Below are positions 51,500 to 59,399 of a stretch of DNA of 64,000 bases, in pieces. The stretch spans positions 1 to 64,000 of the forward strand of contig CAJUSI010000096.1 of the NCBI GenBank assembly GCA_910589035.1, in the 5' to 3' direction. The position numbers and the translations under genes are program-made. Each line of letters begins with the position of its first letter. Position 1 is the first letter of the stretch. The notes beneath the pieces were generated by a model. The model ran no database searches and was not told the origin of the DNA. It was given only the letters and a program-made list of their open reading frames with translations. The stretch is from an uncultured Acetatifactor sp. (lineage in GTDB: Bacteria > Bacillota > Clostridia > Lachnospirales > Lachnospiraceae).

Positions 51500-52948
51500 A
51501 TGAAGAGGATGGTTGGTCTGAGTATTATTACGGCAGCGTCGGTGCTGGCATTGTGTTTCCTGATCCTTTTGCTTTTCTGGGAGAAGAATCTGGAGGCGCC
51601 AGGGGACGGATGGGCGGCTGAGGCTTCTCGGATATCGTCCGGGGCGGAAGCAGGCGTCGGGAGTGCTGGCATTGCGGAAGCAGATATCGGAGAGGACGGC
51701 ATTGCAGAAGACGAATCCGCAGCGTCCTCCGGTCTTCCGGAAGAGCCGGAAAGACTGGAAGGAAATGAAGAGCCGGGGGAAAACGAAGAACCTGCGGAGT
51801 ATGATGTGGTTCTCATGGCGCTGGGGGACAATCTGCTCCACGAGGGGATCGTCAACACCGGGCGCAGGGCGGACGGCAGCTATGACTATTCCTTTCTTTT
51901 TGAAGGAGTCGCCGACTTTCTGGCATTGGCCGATATAAAGGCCATCAACCAGGAAACGATTTTCGGCGGGAACCACCTGGGGTTCCCGGGATACCCTCGG
52001 TTTAATTCCCCTACGCAGGTGGGAGACGCCATAGCCGCGGCAGGCTTTAACGTGGTGCTCCATGCTACGAACCACGCCGCGGACCAGGGGATTGAGGGGA
52101 TCTATCACTGTGCCGGTTACTGGGAGGAGCACCCTGAAGTGCTGATGGCGGGAATCTCCGGTAAGGAGGAGCGGGAACGGATACAGCTCCTTGAGATAAA
52201 GGGAATCACCTTTGCGATCCTGAACTACACCTACAGTCCCAATACGTCCACGCTGTCCTCAGAGCTTATGGGCCATCTGAATATGCTCTGTGCTTACAAC
52301 GAGAATACAGGAGTGATTAATTTCACGGCGCTGAATCCGCAGGTGGCGGCTGACATAAAGGAAGCGGAGAGGATGGCGGACGTTGTCGTGGTATTTCCCC
52401 ACTGGGGAACGGAATACAGGACGGAACCCTCCGGATACCAGCGCATTTTTGCGGAGGAGATGACGCAGGCGGGGGCGGATCTCATCATCGGCACCCATCC
52501 CCATGTACCCCAGCCCGTGGAATGGGTGGTTTCGGAGAACGGTAATAAGGCCCTGTGCTATTTTTCACTGGGAAACTATGCCTCGCTTCAGAAGAATCCC
52601 CAGTGCATGCTGGAAGGAATGGCCTGGGTCACATTCCATGTGGACGGGGACGGTGTGTCACTTTCGGAAGAAAAAACGGGAGTGCTGCCGCTGGTGTGCC
52701 ACTATAAGAGAGGCTCCATGCATCTGGAGCGTATTTATTTGCTGGAGGAGTACACGGAGGAGCTGGCTTACAGGCACGGTATTCAGGATTATGAGGGCTG
52801 CTGGAGGCTGCGCCTGCCGGAGCTGCAGCGGTGGAGCCGGGAAATATTCGGCGGCTGGACGTTTACAAGGGAGGAGCTGGAGAAGGGAAGCGGGAGGACG
52901 GCGGCCGGACGGGAGCAGGCCGGAGACGGCGGAGTGAGAGCAATGTGA
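51500..52948 (+). CDS. CapA family (PGA_cap) metallophosphatase-like protein
   Basis: A 482-residue membrane-anchored protein. A hydrophobic segment (IITAASVLALCFLILLLFW) is followed by an Ala/Glu-rich linker to about residue 95. The PGA_cap domain has LMALGDNLLHEGI, NQETIFGG, HATNHAADQGIEG, VVFPHWGTEY and GTHPHVPQPVEW, the metal-binding Asp, Asn and His positions of this calcineurin-like fold. CapA-type proteins act in poly-gamma-glutamate capsule synthesis, but solitary copies have unclear roles. AGGAGG lies 13 nt before ATG 51500, and ATG 51509 is an alternative. No other capsule genes are adjacent. Confidence 0.9.
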   Translation: MKRMVGLSIITAASVLALCFLILLLFWEKNLEAPGDGWAAEASRISSGAEAGVGSAGIAEADIGEDGIAEDESAASSGLPEEPERLEGNEEPGENEEPAEYDVVLMALGDNLLHEGIVNTGRRADGSYDYSFLFEGVADFLALADIKAINQETIFGGNHLGFPGYPRFNSPTQVGDAIAAAGFNVVLHATNHAADQGIEGIYHCAGYWEEHPEVLMAGISGKEERERIQLLEIKGITFAILNYTYSPNTSTLSSELMGHLNMLCAYNENTGVINFTALNPQVAADIKEAERMADVVVVFPHWGTEYRTEPSGYQRIFAEEMTQAGADLIIGTHPHVPQPVEWVVSENGNKALCYFSLGNYASLQKNPQCMLEGMAWVTFHVDGDGVSLSEEKTGVLPLVCHYKRGSMHLERIYLLEEYTEELAYRHGIQDYEGCWRLRLPELQRWSREIFGGWTFTREELEKGSGRTAAGREQAGDGGVRAM

Positions 52949-52964
52949 TTCCCCTTGACATTGC

Positions 52965-53014
52965 TCTTTTCTTATGGTATAAATGTATTAAGATAATTAA
53001 TACACTTATGACTG
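52965..53014 (+). promoter_or_regulatory. Promoter and operator of the GntR/ABC operon
   Basis: TTGACA (52965..52970), 17 nt, TATAAA (52988..52993). Directly after, TGTATTA-7 nt-TAATACA (52994..53014) is a perfect palindrome over the start site, a good candidate operator for the GntR protein. The first gene begins about 300 nt later. Confidence 0.8.
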
Positions 53015-53027
53015 CGACAAAACAGTC

Positions 53028-53290
53028 TCCCGGAATTTACCGCTGGAAAGCGGCGGCGCCTTCTTTATACTTTTCTTAAAGACCGGGGGAATCTGTAAAA
53101 TTGAAATTCCGGAGGGCCGGGAAGATGCGGCCTGGGGATTTCGGAAGGTTATCATAGGCTCTCGGAATCTTCTGGCAGAAAATGGCGTTTAATAATTCGG
53201 GGGTTCCTTAAAAGGCGGGGAATTTGCAAAAACGAAATCTCAGAGGATTCAAAAACAGCGCCTGGGAATTCCGAGAGAATATTATAAGGA
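53028..53290 (+). promoter_or_regulatory. Duplicated structured leader of the GntR/ABC operon
   Basis: Two diverged direct copies of a unit of about 127-130 nt (53028-53158 and 53159-53290) fill the leader. Paired landmarks are CTCCCGGAATTT and CTCTCGGAATCT, GGGGGAATCTGTAAAA and GCGGGGAATTTGCAAAA, and GCCTGGGGATTTCGGAA and GCCTGGGAATTCCGAGA. The second copy is closed by CTCTCGGAAT/ATTCCGAGAG and resembles the MATE leader at 5636..5764. Confidence 0.6.
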
Positions 53291-53306
53291 AAAAGAGGAA
53301 GAAAGG

Positions 53307-53672
53307 ATGATTCTGTTGGATTATCGGGATAAGCGCCCTATCTATGAACAGGTGGTGGAAAAGCTGGAAAGACTGATTGTGAGCGGCGCTCTGGAGCCGC
53401 TTACAAGGATGCCCAGCGTGCGCAGCCTGGCCATGGAGCTTTCCGTGAATCCCAATACCATACAGCGTGCCTATGCCCAGCTGGAGCAGGACGGCTATCT
53501 CTACACTGTCTCCGGCAGGGGCAGCTTTGTGACGGACCAGAGCGACTGGCGGGAGAGCAGGCAGAGAAGGATTCTTGAGGAGTGGGGGAATGTGACGCTG
53601 CAGGCCAGGGAGGCGGGAGTTCTCAGGGAAAGGCTGGAAGAGGAACTGCGCAGAATCTATGAATCCGGGTGA
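53307..53672 (+). CDS. GntR family regulator (YtrA type)
   Basis: A 121-residue short GntR protein of the YtrA subfamily. It has an N-terminal winged helix (DKRPIYEQVVEKLERLIVSGAL, then MPSVRSLAMELSVNPNTIQRAYAQLEQDGYLYTVSGRGSFVTD) and only a short helical dimerisation tail. YtrA-type proteins repress the ABC exporter encoded downstream, often sensing cell-wall antibiotics. AAAGG precedes the ATG. The palindrome at the promoter (52994..53014) is its likely site. The ATPase gene begins 176 nt downstream. Confidence 0.92.
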   Translation: MILLDYRDKRPIYEQVVEKLERLIVSGALEPLTRMPSVRSLAMELSVNPNTIQRAYAQLEQDGYLYTVSGRGSFVTDQSDWRESRQRRILEEWGNVTLQAREAGVLRERLEEELRRIYESG

Positions 53673-53848
53673 CTTTCCGGGAGGCATCGGCCGGAATGCA
53701 GGGCCGGAAGATCCGAAGGAAGCAGGCATGCCGGGCCAGGGCGTGAGAGGGCGCCGGTGTGCGGGAGCCGGAAAGCCGGTGCGCCCCGGATAGCTTCGGG
53801 GAAGGACAGGAAAGGCATGGACGGGATGAAGAATCAGGAGGGCGGTTC

Positions 53849-54751
53849 ATGATAGAATTGCGAGATGTGAGCAAGAATTTTGATAAGATAAAGGCGGTGG
53901 ACAGGGTCAGTGCAGTCATCGGGGAGGGGCATGTATTCGGACTGATCGGAACCAACGGCGCGGGGAAATCCACCCTGCTGCGCCTGCTCTGCGGCGTGCT
54001 GAGACCGGATGAGGGAAGCGTTTATGTGGACGGGGAGGAGGTATACGACAACCCGGCGGCCAAGGGAAAGCTTTTCTATATATCCGACGAGCAGTATTTC
54101 TTCAAAAGCGGGACGCCGGAGGATATGCTTCGGATGTATCGAACCTACTATCCGGATTTCGACCGGGAGAAATGGAAGGGGATGATGGACAGGTTCGGCT
54201 TAGACAGGGGCAGAAAGATCAACACCTTTTCCAAGGGAATGAAAAAGCAGCTGTCCGTGATCTGCGGCATCTGCGCGAATACCAGGTACCTGCTCTGCGA
54301 CGAGACCTTCGATGGCCTTGATCCGGTGATGCGGCAGGCGGTGAAGGCTGTTTTCGTAAAGGAGATGGAGGAGAGAGGGCTGACTCCCGTCATTGCCTCC
54401 CATAACCTGCGGGAACTGGAGGATATCTGTGAATATGTGGGACTGCTCCACAGGGGAGGGATTCTGTTTGAAAAGGATCTGGATGAAATGAAGCTGAACC
54501 TGCACAAGGTACAATGTGTGGTGAGGGACGGGGAAATGCTGCGGCGGATTCGGGAAGGCCTGTGCGTGGCCGCCGCGGACAAACGGGGAAGTCTCCATAC
54601 CTTTACGGTGAGGGGGAGCAGGACAGAGGTGGAAGCCTTTCTGGAAGAGGTTTCTCCCGTATTTTACGAGCTGCTCCCCCTGTCCCTGGAGGAGATTTTT
54701 ATCAGCGAAACGGAGGTAAGGGGCTATGATGTCAAAGCACTTATTCTTTAA
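53849..54751 (+). CDS. ABC exporter ATP-binding protein
   Basis: A 300-residue ATPase of the YtrB/CcmA type. Walker A is GTNGAGKSTLLRLLCGV (about 34-50), the signature is FSKGMKKQLSV, and Walker B is YLLCDETFDGLDP with the switch histidine in IASHNLRELED. The signature reads SKGMKKQ in place of LSGGQ, common in this subfamily. About 80 C-terminal residues form a small regulatory domain. ATG 53849 follows AGGAGGGCGG; the longer frame is not supported. It overlaps the permease gene by 26 nt. Confidence 0.94.
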   Translation: MIELRDVSKNFDKIKAVDRVSAVIGEGHVFGLIGTNGAGKSTLLRLLCGVLRPDEGSVYVDGEEVYDNPAAKGKLFYISDEQYFFKSGTPEDMLRMYRTYYPDFDREKWKGMMDRFGLDRGRKINTFSKGMKKQLSVICGICANTRYLLCDETFDGLDPVMRQAVKAVFVKEMEERGLTPVIASHNLRELEDICEYVGLLHRGGILFEKDLDEMKLNLHKVQCVVRDGEMLRRIREGLCVAAADKRGSLHTFTVRGSRTEVEAFLEEVSPVFYELLPLSLEEIFISETEVRGYDVKALIL

Positions 54752-56954
54752 GACCACGACCTTTAAGATCATGAGGGAGGATCTGCGGCATAAGCTCTGG
54801 ATGATCGTCCTGTCCGTCCTGGGGAATTTCCTGCTGCTGCCGGTGGTCTGGCTGATCATGAGAAGCAATATGTACGGGAATTCTGTCATGCTTGGATTGA
54901 CCCGGGCGAATCAGGCAGGTGAGCTCCTGGCAACGAATTTTGACTTTTTTACCGGATACATCCCCGTCCTTGGCGGCATCTTCTGCATTTTTTGCGCCTT
55001 TGTGACAGGGCTTTTCAGTTTTCGGTTTTTATTCCATAAAAATATGGTGGACAGCTGGCAAAGCATGCCGGTGAAGCGGAGAACGCTGTATAAAGCCTGC
55101 TATTTCAACGGAATTCTCATATGGTTTGTCCCTTTTTTCATATGTCTGGCAGCGGTCTTTCTCATGGCGGCGCCCTTTGTAAGGCGGCAGGGAGGGAACG
55201 CCATGCTGCTGGCCCTGCTGGGCCGGGCTGCCGTCACCGCGGCGGTTCTGGCGGTGGTCTTCCTGCTGGTGTATCATCTGGTGCTGACGGCCGTCATGCT
55301 CAGCGGCAATATTCTGAACACGCTGGTCTGCGCAGGGATCCTGGGATTCGGAGCCATTGTTTTCTATATGCTGGTCATCCTGTTTTTTATGGAGTATATG
55401 GAAACCTTTTATACAGCCCAGGTCAATATAGATGCCGTAGTCTATGCTTCGCCCCTGGTGTCCGCCTTCGATCTGATCTTATCCCGGGCGGACGGGCCGG
55501 AATTTACCCTCGGGTTCCGGAAGGATCTGGCCCTGAATCTGGGGATTGGACTGGCATTGGGAGCCTGCGCGTATTATCTGTATCTGAGGCGGGAATCGGA
55601 GCTGGCGGAACAGGGACTTGGGAGAAAAGGGGCGGCTGCCGTGTTCCGAATAGTATGCGGCGTGGAGGCGGGACTGGGCGGCTGGATTCTTTTTGCCATG
55701 ATTGCGGTGTATTCCGGCCGGGGCTGGGGGATCTTCGGCGCTCTGCTGGGAAGCGTCCTTGTGTTCGGGGGACTGGATGTGATTTTCAGGATGGAGTTCA
55801 AAGCTTTCTTTGCCCATAAGCTCCAGATGGCTTTGACCGTGGGGGTGGCCCTTGCGGTGTGCTTTGCGTTTTCCGGAGACTGGTTCGGCTATGACACCTG
55901 GCTGCCGGACAGGGAGGAGATTGCGCAGATTTCCGTATGGGACAGGAATTACGCCAATCATTTTTTTGCCATGGAAATCACCAGGGAGGAGTTCCTGGAG
56001 AGAGTGGGCTTTCAGGATATGGAGATGGTATACCCTTACCTGGAGCGCATGGCGGAGCATGAGAGCGGCGTGTGGCCGGAGGGAACCGCCTATGACAGAG
56101 TGCTCACAAGGATAACGCTGAAAAACGGAAGAAGCTATTACCGGGATTACCGGGTGGCCCAGGAGGACAGGGAGCTGATCTGGCCCATGCTTACGGAGGA
56201 AAGGTATCGGGAGTATGCCTGGCTCATCGATGAGACGGTGGCAGAGAACTGTGTGGGCTTTGAGGTGGAGACCGGCGGGGGAGCGCAGATTTTCGCAGAC
56301 AATGCGAAGGCGGCCCGGGAGGTGCTTTTCCCCATTGTGAAGGCATATAACAGGGATGTGCTGGAGGATCTGGAGAGCGTGATGCTGGGAGAGGGAAGAC
56401 TGCTGGCCAGGCTGAGTGTTACCTTCTTTTATTCGGACAGAGAGGGGAATATAGGACATGATAATATTTACCTGGATGTGTATCAGGGGATGGAGCATAC
56501 GGCGGAGGCGCTGAAGCAGGCCGGTTTCGGGGGATGGACGGACGCTGCGGAGAGGAGCGTGGAGTCCATTGAGCTTGGCCTGCCATACCGCTATAAGCTT
56601 CTGACCGCCGAAGAGGCACTGGCTCTGGGCATTGTATACCACGAGGGCGACATGACCAAAAGGGAAGCTGTTATCCTGGCACGGGCAGGCTATGGTGTCA
56701 GCGGAGACGGGAATACGCAGATGTCCCACACGTCCCTGGACGCTCCGGGAACGGACACGATATCTGTCACGGAGCCGGATGAGATAGAGGAGCTGTTTCC
56801 GCTGCTTTCCTTTACACAGCCCTTCCACTCCACGGGTGTGTTCAGAAAAGACTATGTGGGCATACAGGTGAACAGGGAGGGAGGAATTTCCGAGATCTGG
56901 TATATTCAAAAAGGAGATCTGCCGGAGAAATATATCCTCAGGTTTGGGGAATGA
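54726..56954 (+). CDS. ABC exporter permease with large extracytoplasmic domain
   Basis: A 742-residue membrane protein. Six or more membrane segments lie in the first ~390 residues (MIVLSVLGNFLLLPVVWLIM, VLGGIFCIFCAFVTGLFSFRFLF, AVVFLLVYHLVLTAVMLSG and others). A soluble C-terminal part of about 350 residues (from DTWLPDREEIAQISVWDRN) is probably outside the cell. It is the likely partner of the ATPase, whose gene overlaps it. The architecture resembles YtrC/YtrD-type permeases fused to a DUF6449-like domain. The substrate is unknown; antibiotic or lipid export is a guess from the YtrA-type regulator. Confidence 0.85.
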   Translation: MMSKHLFFKTTTFKIMREDLRHKLWMIVLSVLGNFLLLPVVWLIMRSNMYGNSVMLGLTRANQAGELLATNFDFFTGYIPVLGGIFCIFCAFVTGLFSFRFLFHKNMVDSWQSMPVKRRTLYKACYFNGILIWFVPFFICLAAVFLMAAPFVRRQGGNAMLLALLGRAAVTAAVLAVVFLLVYHLVLTAVMLSGNILNTLVCAGILGFGAIVFYMLVILFFMEYMETFYTAQVNIDAVVYASPLVSAFDLILSRADGPEFTLGFRKDLALNLGIGLALGACAYYLYLRRESELAEQGLGRKGAAAVFRIVCGVEAGLGGWILFAMIAVYSGRGWGIFGALLGSVLVFGGLDVIFRMEFKAFFAHKLQMALTVGVALAVCFAFSGDWFGYDTWLPDREEIAQISVWDRNYANHFFAMEITREEFLERVGFQDMEMVYPYLERMAEHESGVWPEGTAYDRVLTRITLKNGRSYYRDYRVAQEDRELIWPMLTEERYREYAWLIDETVAENCVGFEVETGGGAQIFADNAKAAREVLFPIVKAYNRDVLEDLESVMLGEGRLLARLSVTFFYSDREGNIGHDNIYLDVYQGMEHTAEALKQAGFGGWTDAAERSVESIELGLPYRYKLLTAEEALALGIVYHEGDMTKREAVILARAGYGVSGDGNTQMSHTSLDAPGTDTISVTEPDEIEELFPLLSFTQPFHSTGVFRKDYVGIQVNREGGISEIWYIQKGDLPEKYILRFGE

Positions 56955-56963
56955 AAGCATACG

Positions 56964-57000
56964 AAAAGGGGCTGTCCGAAAATAACTGACAGCCCCTCAG
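56964..57000 (-). terminator. Hairpin between convergent operons
   Basis: AGGGGCTGTC (56967..56976) and GACAGCCCCT (56988..56997) are perfect complements with an 11-nt loop. TTTT follows on the minus strand only, so it best fits termination of the CorC-like gene's transcript. Confidence 0.6.
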
Positions 57001-57121
57001 GGGGGAAAGCCCGCTGCACAGATAGTGATTCGAGCAGTAAAGAAACAAAGCGAACTCTGCAGGACGGATTTACCAAAGCAATTCCGGCAAAGCGCGGGTT
57101 CTGCTGCGGAACAGGGATTCC

Positions 57122-58435
57122 TCAGGAGGGTTTCTCCTGGCCGCTGCTGTCGTCAGGGGCTTCGTCTTCCTCTTCTTCCTTTTCTTCCTCCTCAGGAAGC
57201 GTCATAAGGACCTTCACAATCCGGTTCTGCTCGATGCCCTGTACCTTTAAGTGGATCCCGTTTTCCAGCACGACTTCTTCATCGTCCTCCGGCAGGCGGT
57301 TCAGATGTTCGATGATGACGCCGCCGATGGAATCGTAATTTTCGCTGTCCAGCTCCGTGTCCAGCTCGTCGTTGATATCGTCCAGCTTCATGCTGCCCTC
57401 CACCAGGTAGGTGTTATCGTCCAGCTCCTGAATGAAGTCCTCCTCGTCTGCGTCATATTCGTCGCGTATCTCTCCCACAATTTCCTCCAGCAGATCCTCG
57501 ATGGTGATCATGCCCACCGTGGCGCCGTACTCGTTCAGCACGAAGGTTACGCTGGTCGCTTTCTCCCGAAGCTCATAGAGAAGGTCGGACACCTTCTTGA
57601 ATTCATATGTAAAATGAGCGTCCCGAAGAATGGATTTAACGTGGAAATTCTTCTCATCTTCGGTGAGGATGAAATCCTTTATGTTGATCAGTCCGATGAT
57701 ATTGTCGGTATTGTCCTCATATACAGGAAATCTGGTATACATGGATTCCCGGAAGGTGGAAAGCACCTCCTCAAAAGTTGCATTGATATCCACAGTCACC
57801 ATATTGATTCTGGGGATCATGATATCCTTTGCCCGCGCATCGGAGAAATCAAATACATTGTAGATGATCTCCTTTTCTTCGGATTCAATGACACCGTCCT
57901 TATGGCTGGCATCCACATAGGTGCGAAGCTCCGCCTCGGTCATGGTGGTGATCTTTTTGCTGGGATCGATGCGCAGAAGACGCAGGATGCCGTTTGACAT
58001 TTTATCCACCACATAGATGACGGGGGTCATGATCTGCATCAGCCAGTAGATGACACCGCTGTAGGTAAGGGAAAGCTTCTCCGAGGAAAGCATGGCCCAG
58101 GTCTTGGGGACAATCTCGCCGCAGAGCAGGATGACGATGGTCAGGATGCCCGTACCCACAGCCACCGGAATGCCGAAACGAAGGGCAATGGTGGTAGTCA
58201 GGGCGGAGGTGGACAGATTGACGATATTGTTGCCGATCAGAACGGCGCTCAGCATCTTGCTGTAGCTTTCCAATATCTTGTTGACCCTGGCGGCCCGCTT
58301 GTTTCCTTCCTCCTCCAGAGTACGCATGCGCACCCGGTTAACGGTGCTGAAAGCCGTCTCGGCCGAAGAGAAAAAGCCTGACAGAAAAATAAGAAGAACA
58401 AGAAATAAAAATTGTATACCTTCCGGAACGTCCAA
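57122..58435 (-). CDS. CorC/HlyC family transporter (CNNM-CBS)
   Basis: A 437-residue membrane protein with an N-terminal CNNM domain (SGFFSSAETAFSTVNRVRMRTLEEEGNKRA and further membrane segments to about 190). Paired CBS domains (IMIPRINMVTVDINATFEEVL, FPVYEDNTDNIIGLINIKDF) and a C-terminal CorC_HlyC domain (DDNTYLVEGSMKLDDINDELD) follow. An acidic Glu-rich tail ends it. Family members handle Mg2+ or Co2+ export. The start is taken as TTG 58435, because AAGGAG lies 9 nt before it; an in-frame ATG at 58498 lies upstream of that site and inside the -35. Confidence 0.93.
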   Translation of the reverse strand: MDVPEGIQFLFLVLLIFLSGFFSSAETAFSTVNRVRMRTLEEEGNKRAARVNKILESYSKMLSAVLIGNNIVNLSTSALTTTIALRFGIPVAVGTGILTIVILLCGEIVPKTWAMLSSEKLSLTYSGVIYWLMQIMTPVIYVVDKMSNGILRLLRIDPSKKITTMTEAELRTYVDASHKDGVIESEEKEIIYNVFDFSDARAKDIMIPRINMVTVDINATFEEVLSTFRESMYTRFPVYEDNTDNIIGLINIKDFILTEDEKNFHVKSILRDAHFTYEFKKVSDLLYELREKATSVTFVLNEYGATVGMITIEDLLEEIVGEIRDEYDADEEDFIQELDDNTYLVEGSMKLDDINDELDTELDSENYDSIGGVIIEHLNRLPEDDEEVVLENGIHLKVQGIEQNRIVKVLMTLPEEEEKEEEEDEAPDDSSGQEKPS

Positions 58436-58469
58436 AAAAATATCACTCCTTTTTGTTTTTTTGAAAATA

Positions 58470-58498
58470 AATATACCTGATAAAAGAATGATTGTCAA
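58470..58498 (-). promoter_or_regulatory. Promoter of the CorC-like gene
   Basis: On the minus strand a perfect TTGACA (58493..58498) and TATATT (58470..58475) are 17 nt apart. This supports the TTG start and rules out the upstream ATG. Confidence 0.8.
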
Positions 58499-58564
58499 GT
58501 TCCCGGACCTGGCTGCATATTATTTTATAAAAAGTTTATAGACTATGGTCGGACAGGGGGAAAT

Positions 58565-58951
58565 ATGGAACATACGGGACAAACCTCAAAGGCGGATGGC
58601 ATACCGGTGGCATTCCTGCTGAAGAGTCTGCTGTTTTCGTACATACTGACAGGGGTAATGCTGGCGCTGCTGGCGTTCCTGCTATATAAGCTGGGGCTGG
58701 GTGAGAAGACCGTATCCGTGGCCATCATCGTGATCTATGTGGCAGCCACGCTTTTCGGAGGATTTGTGGCAGGGAAGAGGATGGGCAGCCGCAAGTTCCT
58801 CTGGGGGCTCCTGATGGGGAGCGCTTATTTTCTGGTATTGACAGCGGTTTCTCTGTGCGTGGGGGGAGCCGGGATTGATGTGGGAACTTCCTTCTTTACC
58901 ACTCTGGTATTGTGCGCCGGAGGCGGAATGCTGGGCGGAATGCTGAGCTGA
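58565..58951 (+). CDS. TIGR04086 family membrane protein
   Basis: A 128-residue protein with four membrane segments and GVMLALLAFLLYKLGLGEKTVSVAIIVIYV and LFGGFVAGKRMGSRKFLWGLLMGSAYF, the typical phrases of TIGR04086. The family commonly sits near SCIFF, its maturase and secDF in Clostridia, as here, but its function is unknown. GGGGG lies 5 nt before the ATG. It is divergent from the CorC-like gene. The ~190-nt gap after it holds the SCIFF promoter. Confidence 0.88.
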   Translation: MEHTGQTSKADGIPVAFLLKSLLFSYILTGVMLALLAFLLYKLGLGEKTVSVAIIVIYVAATLFGGFVAGKRMGSRKFLWGLLMGSAYFLVLTAVSLCVGGAGIDVGTSFFTTLVLCAGGGMLGGMLS

Positions 58952-59024
58952 GAACCCGATTTGGAAATTGGTGTTTAAAAGGAGCAAAAGTTCACATTTG
59001 GTTTGCATTTTTGAAAAAAACCCT

Positions 59025-59052
59025 TTTACAAATAGATATTTTATGATATACT
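59025..59052 (+). promoter_or_regulatory. SCIFF promoter
   Basis: TTTACA (59025..59030) and TATACT (59047..59052) are 16 nt apart with a TGA extension. Transcription would start near 59060, about 85 nt before the SCIFF start. Confidence 0.65.
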
Positions 59053-59144
59053 ACATAAAGTTTCCTGCCTGCGTTACTTTAACCCGGGATCAGGGTGCTT
59101 TGGCGTGGGGACAGGAGCATATGAGAAGAAGGAGGCTGTGTGAT

Positions 59145-59291
59145 ATGAAGCACATTAAGACTTTGACCACCAGGAATTTGAAAGAGTCCATGAAGAAGGG
59201 CGGCTGCGGCGAGTGCCAGACCTCCTGCCAGTCTGCCTGCAAGACTTCCTGCACCGTTGGAAATCAGAGCTGCGAGAAGGCGAAGAGGTAA
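59145..59291 (+). CDS. scfA: SCIFF six-cysteine ranthipeptide precursor
   Basis: A 48-residue ribosomal peptide. The leader MKHIKTLTTRNLKESMKKG is followed by a core with six cysteines at 21, 24, 28, 32, 36 and 43, which is the SCIFF (six cysteines in forty-five residues) signature. The maturase next door forms a thioether; in the characterised CteA the bond joins Cys32 to Thr37, and both positions are kept here. AAGGAGG lies 9 nt before the ATG. The family is nearly universal in Clostridia and is thought to act in signalling or housekeeping, not killing. A hairpin separates it from the maturase. Confidence 0.97.
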   Translation: MKHIKTLTTRNLKESMKKGGCGECQTSCQSACKTSCTVGNQSCEKAKR

Positions 59292-59318
59292 TTACATAGG
59301 GAAAGTAAACGATCAGGG

Positions 59319-59343
59319 CAAGCAGCGATTCCTTCGCTGCTTG
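59319..59343 (+). promoter_or_regulatory. Hairpin between SCIFF and maturase genes
   Basis: CAAGCAGCG (59319..59327) and CGCTGCTTG (59335..59343) are perfect complements with a 7-nt loop and no T-run. It could stabilise the SCIFF message or partly attenuate transcription, giving more peptide than enzyme. Confidence 0.6.
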
Positions 59344-59399
59344 AACTTTGTGGCGGTTTTTCCGGCGCCGCAGGGATTGACAATGAAGGGAATATTTTT

